Positions 8,714-15,750 of a stretch of DNA of 55,164 nucleotides are shown here, piece by piece. The notes beneath the pieces are model-generated. The model saw nothing but the letters and a program-made list of their open reading frames with translations. It did not search any database and had not been told where the DNA came from. Source of the stretch: Clostridiaceae bacterium (GTDB taxonomy: Bacteria > Bacillota > Clostridia > Saccharofermentanales > DTU023); NCBI GenBank assembly GCA_012519085.1, contig JAAYQX010000039.1:1-55164 (forward strand), read 5' to 3'. How positions within the stretch are numbered: position 1 is the first letter of the stretch; each line of letters begins with the position of its first letter. The position numbers and the translations under genes were made by a program.

Positions 8714-8802
8714 GTGATAGCTTGATCCCTTCCGGTCTCCCGGAAGGCTGGTTTTTAGCCACCGGGATGCTAGACGTGCGTCTGCATCCCGAGTGAACCC
8801 GA
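8714..8802 (-). promoter_or_regulatory. Chain of mutually exclusive hairpins in the attenuator leader
   Basis: Two strong hairpins are visible: CGGGATGC...GCATCCCG (8763-8791) with an inner AGACG/CGTCT, and CCTTCCGG-GAGA-CCGGAAGG (8728-8747). Each can be displaced: CGTCTG at the end of the leader peptide pairs with CAGACG of the first hairpin; TCCCGG-TGGCT pairs with AGCC-TT-CCGGGA across the two hairpins; GACCGG of the second hairpin pairs with CCGGTC of the terminator. The parity of this chain links ribosome position on the leader to terminator formation. Confidence 0.75.
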
Positions 8803-8859
8803 CTACAGACGTCGTCTCAGGTAGCAAAAAAAGTTGAAGTTGCTGGATCGTTGTCTCAT
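8803..8859 (-). CDS. Leader peptide with Phe/Tyr control codons (18 aa)
   Basis: A small ORF with AGGAG six bases before its ATG encodes MRQRSSNFNFFCYLRRRL and then stops with TAG. It contains three Phe codons and one Tyr within seven codons (NFNFFCY). It is the first thing translated after the promoter at 8886-8914 and is followed by alternative hairpins and an intrinsic terminator before the ABC importer. A ribosome delayed at the Phe codons would leave CGTCTG (8806-8811) free to start the antitermination pairing, while one reaching the stop would cover it. Too short for homology; role inferred from position and codon content. Confidence 0.75.
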   Translation of the reverse strand: MRQRSSNFNFFCYLRRRL

Positions 8860-8885
8860 AGGGTTCTCCTCTTGTATTGCCGATT

Positions 8886-8914
8886 ATCGTACATATGCAA
8901 ACAAAAAAGGTCAA
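8886..8914 (-). promoter_or_regulatory. Promoter of the leader peptide / TrpX-like ABC operon
   Basis: On the minus strand TTGACC (8909-8914), a 17-base spacer and TACGAT (8886-8891). Transcription would start near 8879, about 20 bases before the leader peptide ATG. Confidence 0.7.
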
Positions 8915-9059
8915 GTATTATTGAATCGAATCAACGTAATGTATAAAAGTGCACTAAATTTAGAAGGTAATTCAGGTGCAATTACCTATATCAACTATCT
9001 ATAATGATCCAATACTGATAAAATGGCTTCACGCAAAATTGTTCATTTGGAGGATTGTG

Positions 9060-10025
9060 ATGCAAATTAGTGCTCAAGAGCTGATAATGCGGTACTTAGA
9101 TGTTTATGCTAAGGAGTGGCCGGAGGAAGTTCGTACAGAAGAAAGAGATAGATTGGCGCGCGAAATTCAGGAGCTGTATCAGACTAAGCTTGCTCAAGGA
9201 GTACATGAACTGAAAGCCATAGAAGATGTTCTCAATGAACTGGGAGATCCGCAGGAATTGGCAGCTAAAGAAGCGGGAAGAAACAAAGGTTTGCTGAGAG
9301 GAATTTACTATAAATCTTTTGTGCGCACTCTGCCTGCTATTCTCTGGGCTACAACTTCTATTTACCTGATTATTGCCATAGCTTTTTTTGCGGTAACTTT
9401 AAACAGCGGTATGGAGAAAATAGTCTTCCTGAGAGAATACGATATTGTTGAAGCAACTATATATGCATCTCTAATTACATTCATTGTGTATCTGGTGATG
9501 GACAAGACGCAGATACCTATTAAGGGTCAGGGATGGACTGTAGCTGATTTAATGCCAAGCCGGACAGACAAGTATCGGATCTCCAGAGTTAAAACTGCGA
9601 TCTCCTTGCTCATCAATGCTTTTGCCATGATCTTACTAATATATCTACCGGAGCTTTTAGGTCGAATTACTTCCTCTTCTGCTTCTGATTTTATTTCTGA
9701 GGTGTTAGTGCAAGCAAATCCGAACTGGCAGAGTTTGCGGCCATGGATTATGATCTTTTTTAGTGTAATAATTGTCGAATCAATCGTGCGTCTGATACAT
9801 CCCTGCTGGGATAAGTTGATATTTGCAACCAATATTGTGACGAATCTGTTGGCTTTTGGTTCAGCGGCACTCTTCTTCCTTAATGTTGTAAAAATAACAG
9901 TTGTTAAAACATATATCAGCGCCATGAATCAGAAAGTATCAGCAATCACTGTAATTAGCTTATTTGCCATTGTATTGGTCCTAGACACCTGGACTGTATA
10001 TCAGAAGACCCTAAGAGATGATTAG
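9060..10025 (+). CDS. HAAS-type (DUF1700-like) multi-pass membrane protein
   Basis: The start was set at 9060, where GGAGG lies six bases before ATG; an in-frame upstream ATG at 8976 lacks a ribosome site. The 321-residue protein has an N-terminal soluble helical module of about 75 residues with the HAAS pattern (YLDVYAKEWPEEVRTEERDRLAREI...VLNELGDPQELAAKEA), followed by about six membrane segments. HAAS proteins are usually paired with a PadR-type repressor and implicated in envelope or sensory functions; no PadR gene is visible here. Transcribed divergently from the ABC operon. A small inverted repeat (AGGTAATT / AATTACCT, 8965-8987) lies upstream. Function unknown. Confidence 0.75.
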   Translation: MQISAQELIMRYLDVYAKEWPEEVRTEERDRLAREIQELYQTKLAQGVHELKAIEDVLNELGDPQELAAKEAGRNKGLLRGIYYKSFVRTLPAILWATTSIYLIIAIAFFAVTLNSGMEKIVFLREYDIVEATIYASLITFIVYLVMDKTQIPIKGQGWTVADLMPSRTDKYRISRVKTAISLLINAFAMILLIYLPELLGRITSSSASDFISEVLVQANPNWQSLRPWIMIFFSVIIVESIVRLIHPCWDKLIFATNIVTNLLAFGSAALFFLNVVKITVVKTYISAMNQKVSAITVISLFAIVLVLDTWTVYQKTLRDD

Positions 10026-10070
10026 AACAGAGAGGATTAGCAATATCCCGCTCAGACCTTACGACACGAA

Positions 10071-10937
10071 TTATCTATAGTGTAAATAATCAAGAAACCG
10101 CTTGACTGCCAGAGAAGCGGTTTTCTTGTCCTTAAGGACAAGCCCGATGTCACGTGAAGCAGGAACATCAAGCTCCTTGATGACTATCCGATAGGGAACA
10201 CGTTTCAGTACTAATTGTGGCAGGACACTGATACCCAGGCCGCTTTCAACCATAGACATGATGGCGTAATCGTCCCAGGTGGTGAAGAATATTTTCGGCG
10301 TCAAACCGTAACTTTCAAATATTTCAGTAATTTCAGCCTTAGGACCTTTTTCCAAGAGCAAGAAAGGGTAGTCGCAGAGAGCAGCTACCGGGACCTTGTT
10401 GAGTTCTGTCAGAGGATGTCCTTCGGGTAAAATAGCCAGATTCTTATCCTGATCGAGAAAAATGGTCTCTAGATCCGGGAGTGTGGGCAGGCGAGTGAAA
10501 CCACAATCTACTGAACCGTCGGATACCCACTCGCCAATCTCGCTATAGTCTCCCAGGAATAGCTCATAGTCAATATTCGGATAGTCTTTCTGGAATTCCT
10601 TGATGATATTTGGCAGCCAATGTGTAGCGACACTGGTCAAGGCTGCAATACGAATCAGACCGGCTTGCAGGTCGCTCAACTCATCAACTTGCATTTGCAA
10701 TTTGTTGTAGGCAGCACAGAGATTTTTGGCATAAGGCAGCAGTTGCATTCCATCTGAGGTCAGGTGAACTCCGGCTCTGCTTCGCTCCATTAGAGCAATG
10801 CCCCATTCCTTTTCCAGGTCGTTAATCATCCTGCTAATACCGGATTGTGAATAATTAAGTGCAGCAGCAGCTTTGGTAAAGCTGCCGGTTTCTACAGTTT
10901 TGATAAAAGCCATGTATTTCAATATATTCGTATCCAT
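10071..10937 (-). CDS. LysR-family transcriptional regulator
   Basis: A 288-residue LysR regulator. The winged helix-turn-helix occupies residues 1-60 (FIKTVETGSFTKAAAALNYSQSGISRMINDLEKEWG), followed by the linker helix and the periplasmic-binding-like effector domain (about 90-288; IRIAALTSVATHWLPNIIKEFQ). AAAGGA precedes the ATG. It is convergent with the HAAS-like gene and has no divergently transcribed metabolic partner, the usual clue to target and effector, so its regulon cannot be guessed from context. Confidence 0.92.
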   Translation of the reverse strand: MDTNILKYMAFIKTVETGSFTKAAAALNYSQSGISRMINDLEKEWGIALMERSRAGVHLTSDGMQLLPYAKNLCAAYNKLQMQVDELSDLQAGLIRIAALTSVATHWLPNIIKEFQKDYPNIDYELFLGDYSEIGEWVSDGSVDCGFTRLPTLPDLETIFLDQDKNLAILPEGHPLTELNKVPVAALCDYPFLLLEKGPKAEITEIFESYGLTPKIFFTTWDDYAIMSMVESGLGISVLPQLVLKRVPYRIVIKELDVPASRDIGLVLKDKKTASLAVKRFLDYLHYR

Positions 10938-11087
10938 TAGAAAATCCTTTCATCTGGAATCATCATATATTACATGATAAACATTCGCTATTGTAATTGC
11001 TAGTAATATTCTATAATAATTTTACTAAATTAGAAATTATGGCTGTGAGATTATCAACCTTTACGAGAAAGCGACACCACAACTGCA

Positions 11088-11137
11088 TAAAAAAAGCAAA
11101 CATGCCCTTGTAAAACTGCAATTTCCTCCAAGGGCAT
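11088..11137 (-). terminator. Terminator of tRNA-Pro(CGG)
   Basis: A 9-bp perfect inverted repeat (ATGCCCTTG / CAAGGGCAT) just downstream of the tRNA on the minus strand is followed by GTTTGCTTTTTTT. Confidence 0.8.
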
Positions 11138-11143
11138 TTTGCT

Positions 11144-11219
11144 TGGTCGGAGTGACAAGACTTGAACTTGCGACCTCTTGGTCCCGAACCAAGCGCTCTA
11201 CCACCTGAGCCACACCCCG
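11144..11219 (-). tRNA. tRNA-Pro (anticodon CGG)
   Basis: On the minus strand: acceptor CGGGGTG / CACTCCG with one G-U pair, discriminator A, encoded CCA, D arm with GGCTCAGGTGGTAGAGC, anticodon stem CTTGG-TTCGGGA-CCAAG and T loop TTCAAGT. Total 76 bases. It has its own promoter and terminator. Confidence 0.96.
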
Positions 11220-11230
11220 ATTTCTATGGA

Positions 11231-11259
11231 ATTGTACTGTTTTAAGAGCATTCTGTCAA
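11231..11259 (-). promoter_or_regulatory. Promoter of tRNA-Pro(CGG)
   Basis: On the minus strand TTGACA (11254-11259), exactly 17 bases, then TACAAT (11231-11236), ending 11 bases before the tRNA 5' end. Confidence 0.85.
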
Positions 11260-11337
11260 TCAACAGGACTGCCCGACGTAAGTTCCGGTCCGGTTCATCA
11301 CCCGGTGTATCCCGGCGTTAATCAAGATACAGTGGGA

Positions 11338-12876
11338 TTATTCATTAATGGGCCGCAAGAGTTTCTGGGCATTTTCCATTTCAAGATTAAGAAGATAATC
11401 CTTTATATCTACGCCGCCGCTGAAACCAACCAGATTGCTGTCTTTACCGATAACCCTATGACAAGGAATTATTAAAGGCAGGGGATTGGCAGCACAGGCA
11501 TTGCCAACCGCTCTGGCATAGTTCTGATGGTTCTCAGTTGCCGGTACAACCCTGGCAGCGATCTGCTCATAAGTGGCGGTACTGCCATAGGGGATAGCCA
11601 TAATTTCCTGCCAAACTCGGCGCTGAAATTTAGTCGAGTGTAGTAGTTCATATTGAATTGAAGGTGATGCGACGTTTCCGGATAAATAATTCAGCAAATC
11701 ATTGCCGGCTTGTATTAAATAATCTCGATTTAGCTCGCCGGCATATATTGTCTGATCAGCATTCAATATAATCGGCCTGCCATTATTGTCGGCCAAACCT
11801 AAGTGTTCAGCAGCAGAAAGGAGATCAGAGTCAGTCAGGATTTCGTCCGTACGCCAAAAAGAGATGCCTACCACCTTGTCCTCTGTTGCCAATGCTTTGA
11901 GAACCAAGTAACCAAAAGATCGGAAAGGAATAAAGGCTGTTGCTAAACCTGTGCGATCCGGTCGAAACAAGGTTTTGCAATGGGCCGGAAAATGCTGCCC
12001 GCATCTGGTGCCCAATATCGCTGAGACTTTTTCCGAGTTCACCAGTTCTTGCTCGGAAATGACTTCTAATCTGTAAAACTCAGGATTAATATTAAGAACC
12101 TGATCAATTATTGATTCACAATCAGACTGTGTCAGGGAGTGGGGTGTCTGCCAACTAAGACAGACTAAGTCACTATTCAATACAGGTTGAACTGCCCGTA
12201 CCAAACCGATTACATCGCCCCGGTCCAGTATTGAATAAAGAAGACTGCCACCGTCGGCTTGATTCCAGATCCTAAACAATGAGCGCAGTTGTTTCGCTGT
12301 AGTCGGCAGACCAATCAGACCTAGTTTGGCCAACTGTGAGACATCGCTAAGGACTAATCTGCGTATTGTCAGCTTTCTAATATGCTCATAGTTGATATAG
12401 CGATATCTGAGACCTTTTTCTTCTTGCCAGGGTCCTATATTAGATCGATGCCAATTCTCAGATCCGGTCAGATCAGGGAAGTAGCTGTCGGCAGTAAATT
12501 CTGTATCAATCTCAGTTAAAAGAATCTCATCACAGTAAGGGAGCAATTGCTCATAAACACTTGCCCCCCCAATAATATAAATAGTTTTCTCTGCAAACTG
12601 CAATTTTAATTCCTGTAACAGTGCCAATAATTCTGGCAGGTTGTGAACAATTAAAGCCGGAGGTGCAGAGAAATCTTTATCCGTGGTCAAAATCAGGTTA
12701 AGACGATTTTTTAGGGGCTGTGCAGCGGGAAAAGTAGCAAGGGATTTGCGGCCATAGACCACAATATTGTTGGTAGTAATTGCTTGGAAGCGCTTTAAAT
12801 CGCCCCTGATATGCACCAAAAGGTCGCCCTCAAAGCCAATTCCCCAGTTGCGATCACAAGCTACTACTATTTTCAT
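11338..12876 (-). CDS. Fusion protein: dihydrofolate reductase / GNAT-like middle / O6-alkylguanine-DNA alkyltransferase
   Basis: One uninterrupted frame of 512 residues. Residues 1-165 are a dihydrofolate reductase (start MKIVVACDRNWGIG, catalytic-type Asp in HIRGDLKRF, VYGRKSLATFP, IYIIGGASVYEQLLPYCDEI), which reduces dihydrofolate made by the neighbouring thymidylate synthase. The usual Trp of the LPWH motif is replaced (LLVH). Residues 168-310 (LTIRRLVLSDVSQLAKLGLIG, ILDRGDVIGLVRAV) resemble a diverged GNAT acetyltransferase; this is the least certain part. Residues 330-512 form an MGMT/Ogt-type DNA repair domain with FQRRVWQEIMAIPYGSTATYEQIA and the methyl-accepting cysteine in IIPCHRVIG (about Cys472). 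The second of two ATGs (12876) is preferred because GGGAGAG lies too close to the first (12879). It starts 22 bases after thyA. Confidence 0.88.
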   Translation of the reverse strand: MKIVVACDRNWGIGFEGDLLVHIRGDLKRFQAITTNNIVVYGRKSLATFPAAQPLKNRLNLILTTDKDFSAPPALIVHNLPELLALLQELKLQFAEKTIYIIGGASVYEQLLPYCDEILLTEIDTEFTADSYFPDLTGSENWHRSNIGPWQEEKGLRYRYINYEHIRKLTIRRLVLSDVSQLAKLGLIGLPTTAKQLRSLFRIWNQADGGSLLYSILDRGDVIGLVRAVQPVLNSDLVCLSWQTPHSLTQSDCESIIDQVLNINPEFYRLEVISEQELVNSEKVSAILGTRCGQHFPAHCKTLFRPDRTGLATAFIPFRSFGYLVLKALATEDKVVGISFWRTDEILTDSDLLSAAEHLGLADNNGRPIILNADQTIYAGELNRDYLIQAGNDLLNYLSGNVASPSIQYELLHSTKFQRRVWQEIMAIPYGSTATYEQIAARVVPATENHQNYARAVGNACAANPLPLIIPCHRVIGKDSNLVGFSGGVDIKDYLLNLEMENAQKLLRPINE

Positions 12877-12898
12877 CATCTCTCCCTAAGCTTGATTT

Positions 12899-13729
12899 TT
12901 ATTCGGCGATCGGAAAGGCACCGATCTTGTCGCCATGTTGATAATTTTCAACCTCGAAGCTGTCAATGGTAAAGTCATAAAAATCTTTAATTGCAGGATC
13001 AATTTTGAATACAGGGGCAGTAAAAGCAGGGCGGGATATAACCTTTTCAACCAGCTCGATATGTCGGTCGTAAATATGGGCATCCGCAATGACATGGATA
13101 AACTCACCGGGTTTGAATCCTGTAACTTGAGCAAACATCATTACCAAGGCGGAATACTGGACTACGTTCCAGTTATTGGCAGCTAGCATATCCTGCGATC
13201 TTTGATTAAGAATTGCATTGAGCTTGTCGCCTTCGACATTAAATGTCATGCTCCAGGCACAGGGATATAGTGCCATCTGATGCAGATCTGCGAAATTAAA
13301 TAGACTGGTTAACATACGACGGCTGGATGGAGTATGTTTTAACTCCCACAGGATACGATCAACCTGATCGAATTCTCCCTCAGGGTAGATATGTTTTTGT
13401 CCCAGCTGGTAACCATAAGCCTTGCCGATCGTACCATCAGGCATTTCCCATTGATCCCAGATTTTACTGCCGAGCTCAGCAATAATATTGGATTTTTTCT
13501 GCCAAATCCAGAGAATCTCGCGCAAGGCCGCTTTCCAATTAATCGGTCGTAAAGTAAGAAGCGGAAACTCTTTACTCAGATCATAGCGATTGACAAGACC
13601 GAATTTCTTGATTGAATAGGCAGGAGTGCCGTCCTGCCAGCGAGGCCTGATAACTGTACCCTCATTACTAATGCCTTCGTCTAGAATAGTTCTGCAGTTT
13701 TCAATAAAAATTTTGTCAGCATAACTCAT
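12899..13729 (-). CDS. thyA: Thymidylate synthase ThyA
   Basis: Converts dUMP to dTMP with methylenetetrahydrofolate, producing the dihydrofolate that the next gene's reductase domain recycles. Catalytic Cys157 lies in ALYPCAWS, the arginine motif is TPSSRRML and the nucleotide-binding RSQD motif is in NQRSQDMLAANNW, followed by the folate site (MMFAQVTGFKPGEFIHVIADAHIY). The 276 residues are normal for the family. The cysteine context (YPCAWS rather than PPCH) marks a divergent ThyA subgroup. The promoter region is shared with the divergent yajC gene; the ribosome site is weak. Confidence 0.95.
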   Translation of the reverse strand: MSYADKIFIENCRTILDEGISNEGTVIRPRWQDGTPAYSIKKFGLVNRYDLSKEFPLLTLRPINWKAALREILWIWQKKSNIIAELGSKIWDQWEMPDGTIGKAYGYQLGQKHIYPEGEFDQVDRILWELKHTPSSRRMLTSLFNFADLHQMALYPCAWSMTFNVEGDKLNAILNQRSQDMLAANNWNVVQYSALVMMFAQVTGFKPGEFIHVIADAHIYDRHIELVEKVISRPAFTAPVFKIDPAIKDFYDFTIDSFEVENYQHGDKIGAFPIAE

Positions 13730-13754
13730 AGTTTATACCTGCAACTTTACTCCC

Positions 13755-13784
13755 TTTACAGTCATTTTCTTTTAATGATATGAT
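13755..13784 (+). promoter_or_regulatory. Promoter of the yajC-SCIFF operon
   Basis: TTTACA (13755-13760), an 18-base spacer and TATGAT (13779-13784), 33 bases before the yajC ATG and between the divergent thyA and yajC genes. Confidence 0.6.
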
Positions 13785-13817
13785 TGGCATATCTGAATAT
13801 GTACTGGAGGGTATATA

Positions 13818-14159
13818 ATGACTTTTAGTTTACAATATTGTGCGCTCAATAGCCAGTCGGGCACAGGCAGCATGTTGGGTATGATCGCCCCCTTTGTACT
13901 ACTTTTTGTAGTGATGTATTTTCTGATGATCAGGCCACAAAAGAAAAAAGAGAAACAGCTGAAAGAGCAACTTGATGCTATGAGGGTAGGAGATAATGTG
14001 TTCACTATTGGCGGGATTGTTGGTCGTATTGCCAGCATTGCTGATGATGAAGTGACGATTTATACCAGCGTAGCCAATACCATGATGACCTTTAAGAAAA
14101 GTGCCATTGCCAGTGTATCCAGACCTGTATTGGAAACTGAGGATGAGGAAGAAAAGTAG
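13818..14159 (+). CDS. yajC: Preprotein translocase subunit YajC
   Basis: Small accessory protein of the Sec translocon that associates with SecDF. It has one membrane helix (about residues 18-38, MLGMIAPFVLLFVVMYFLMI) followed directly by the family signature RPQKKKEKQLKEQLDAMRVGDNVFTIGGIVGRI. The C-terminus is acidic. Length 113 is typical. GGAGGG lies upstream of the ATG. Its SecDF partner is encoded 27 kb downstream in this window, not next door; instead the SCIFF genes follow after 8 bases, a common arrangement in Clostridia. Confidence 0.95.
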   Translation: MTFSLQYCALNSQSGTGSMLGMIAPFVLLFVVMYFLMIRPQKKKEKQLKEQLDAMRVGDNVFTIGGIVGRIASIADDEVTIYTSVANTMMTFKKSAIASVSRPVLETEDEEEK

Positions 14160-14167
14160 GTAGCACA

Positions 14168-14320
14168 ATGAAATATATTAAGACAATTCAGAATAAAACT
14201 AAACTGTCGAGCAAAGACGGCAAAGCCTGCGGCGAGTGTCAGACTTCATGCCAATCAGCATGCAAGACCTCCTGCACTGTAGCGAACCAACCTTGTGAAA
14301 AGAGGGATACTCAGGATTGA
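14168..14320 (+). CDS. scfA: SCIFF peptide (six cysteines in forty-five; ranthipeptide precursor)
   Basis: A 50-residue ribosomal peptide precursor. It opens with MKYIKTIQNKTKL, like other SCIFF peptides, and has six cysteines at 21, 24, 28, 32, 36 and 43 (ACGECQTSCQSACKTSCTV). In this family the adjacent radical SAM enzyme forms thioether crosslinks between cysteines and other residues (ranthipeptides); a role in signalling has been suggested. It lies 8 bases after yajC and its TGA overlaps the TTG start of the maturase, so the two are translationally coupled. Confidence 0.95.
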   Translation: MKYIKTIQNKTKLSSKDGKACGECQTSCQSACKTSCTVANQPCEKRDTQD

Positions 14321-15696
14321 CCCATACTTTCCGATTCAATGGTGAGTTTTTTGCCTATGACAGCGAAAGCGGCGCCTTCCATCACTTAGATGAAGCCGCT
14401 TTTTTGCTTATTCAGGCTTATCAGGCTAATGATTCGCAAATGCCGGATCGGCCCGGAGATTATGTTCCGGAGTTGCCAGCTGAGGAAGTGACTGTTTTAT
14501 GCTCTGAGATAGAGCAACTGATGGAAGCCGGTGAACTTTTTGCCGAAGGCGTCAAGATTAGTGCTGATCAATTATATCCGGATGGCGTAGTGCTCAAGGC
14601 TATGTGTCTGATTATTTGTCAGGCTTGTGACCTAAGATGCAGATATTGTTTTGCGGCAGACGGTACCTATGGCGATTCAGAGCAGAGCATGATGAGCTAT
14701 GAGACGGGAAAGCAGGCAATCGATTTTCTCATCGCTAAATCGGCAGACAGAAGAAATTTAGATCTGGATTTTTTTGGCGGTGAGCCACTGCTTAACTGGA
14801 ATGTAGTTAAGAAACTGGCAATATATGCCGGACAAGCCGGTTTAGCTGCAGGTAAGAATATCAGATTGACTTTGACTACTAATGCAACCTCTTTGGATGC
14901 TGACAAAACCTCTTTTATTAATAAACATTTTAAAAATGTGGTGTTATCGCTCGACGGCAGGCGGGAAGTGAATGACCGCATGCGTCTTGATGCCAAAGGG
15001 AATGGCTCCTATGATAAGGTGGCTCCGAAGATTCGCGATTTTATTGTTGAAAGAGCAGGACAGGAGTATTATGTCCGCGGCACTTTCACCAGATATAATT
15101 TAGATTTTACTGCTGACGCTCTTCATCTGGCAGAGTTTGGCCATAATATTTCTTTAGAACCTGTTATTTCAGCTCCCGGCTGTGATTACGGGATCAGTAT
15201 GGAAGATATTCCTGCTATTGAAACAGAGTATGAAAAGCTGGCTCTGGCTATCGATGAGATTGATAGCCAGGGTAAAGACATCAATTATTTTCATTTTGCA
15301 TTGGATCTCACCGGTGGTCCTTGCCTATACAAGAGACTTAAGGGCTGTGGTGTTGGTTTGGAATATTGTGCCATTGCGGCCAATGGGGATATCTATCCCT
15401 GCCATCAACTGGTGGGTGAGCAGAAATATCGACTGGGTTCTGTCTACAATGAACGACGTGATCTGAAACGGTCTGTTCAAGAAGATTTCTATCGCTTTTT
15501 ATTGTCTGATCAAGAGCCGTGTTCAAGCTGCTGGGCACGATATCATTGTGGTGGCGGTTGCGCGGCAGATGTTCTTCATGTCAATGGCGATCTCACCGGC
15601 GTGAACGAAATCAGTTGCCGCTTGATGAAGAAAAGACTTGAGTGTGCGCTCTGGCTTGCGTATAGAAAAAGAGTCCGCAGAGAGGGAAAGCTCTGA
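14317..15696 (+). CDS. scfB: Radical SAM SCIFF peptide maturase (SPASM domain)
   Basis: A 459-residue radical SAM enzyme expected to install thioether bonds in the SCIFF peptide encoded just upstream. The first 90 residues form the peptide-recognition (RRE-like) region. The SAM cluster motif is C104-x3-C108-x2-C111 (ACDLRCRYCFA), followed by DFFGGEPLLNW. The C-terminal SPASM region carries extra cysteines (GGPCLYKRLKGCGVGLEYCAIAANG, then CSSCWARYHCGGGC) for auxiliary iron-sulfur clusters. It starts with TTG overlapping the SCIFF stop codon. Confidence 0.95.
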   Translation: MTHTFRFNGEFFAYDSESGAFHHLDEAAFLLIQAYQANDSQMPDRPGDYVPELPAEEVTVLCSEIEQLMEAGELFAEGVKISADQLYPDGVVLKAMCLIICQACDLRCRYCFAADGTYGDSEQSMMSYETGKQAIDFLIAKSADRRNLDLDFFGGEPLLNWNVVKKLAIYAGQAGLAAGKNIRLTLTTNATSLDADKTSFINKHFKNVVLSLDGRREVNDRMRLDAKGNGSYDKVAPKIRDFIVERAGQEYYVRGTFTRYNLDFTADALHLAEFGHNISLEPVISAPGCDYGISMEDIPAIETEYEKLALAIDEIDSQGKDINYFHFALDLTGGPCLYKRLKGCGVGLEYCAIAANGDIYPCHQLVGEQKYRLGSVYNERRDLKRSVQEDFYRFLLSDQEPCSSCWARYHCGGGCAADVLHVNGDLTGVNEISCRLMKKRLECALWLAYRKRVRREGKL

Positions 15697-15750
15697 TTTG
15701 AAGCGAATCTATCAATAAGCAAATGTTGAAATGAGATTGGTGGAAGCTTT

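Noticed and set aside
8658-8762. Longer N-terminus for the TrpX-like lipoprotein
   Set aside because: It would be coded by the attenuator terminator and the hairpin beside it, and it would bury the lipoprotein signal; the ATG at 8657 has an excellent ribosome site.
8680-8879. T-box riboswitch before the TrpX-like operon
   Set aside because: I looked for the conserved T-box antiterminator sequence and Stem I motifs and found neither; the translated leader with alternating hairpins explains the region better.
14300-14330. Frameshift between SCIFF peptide and maturase
   Set aside because: The TTGA overlap is a normal coupling arrangement and both products are complete.
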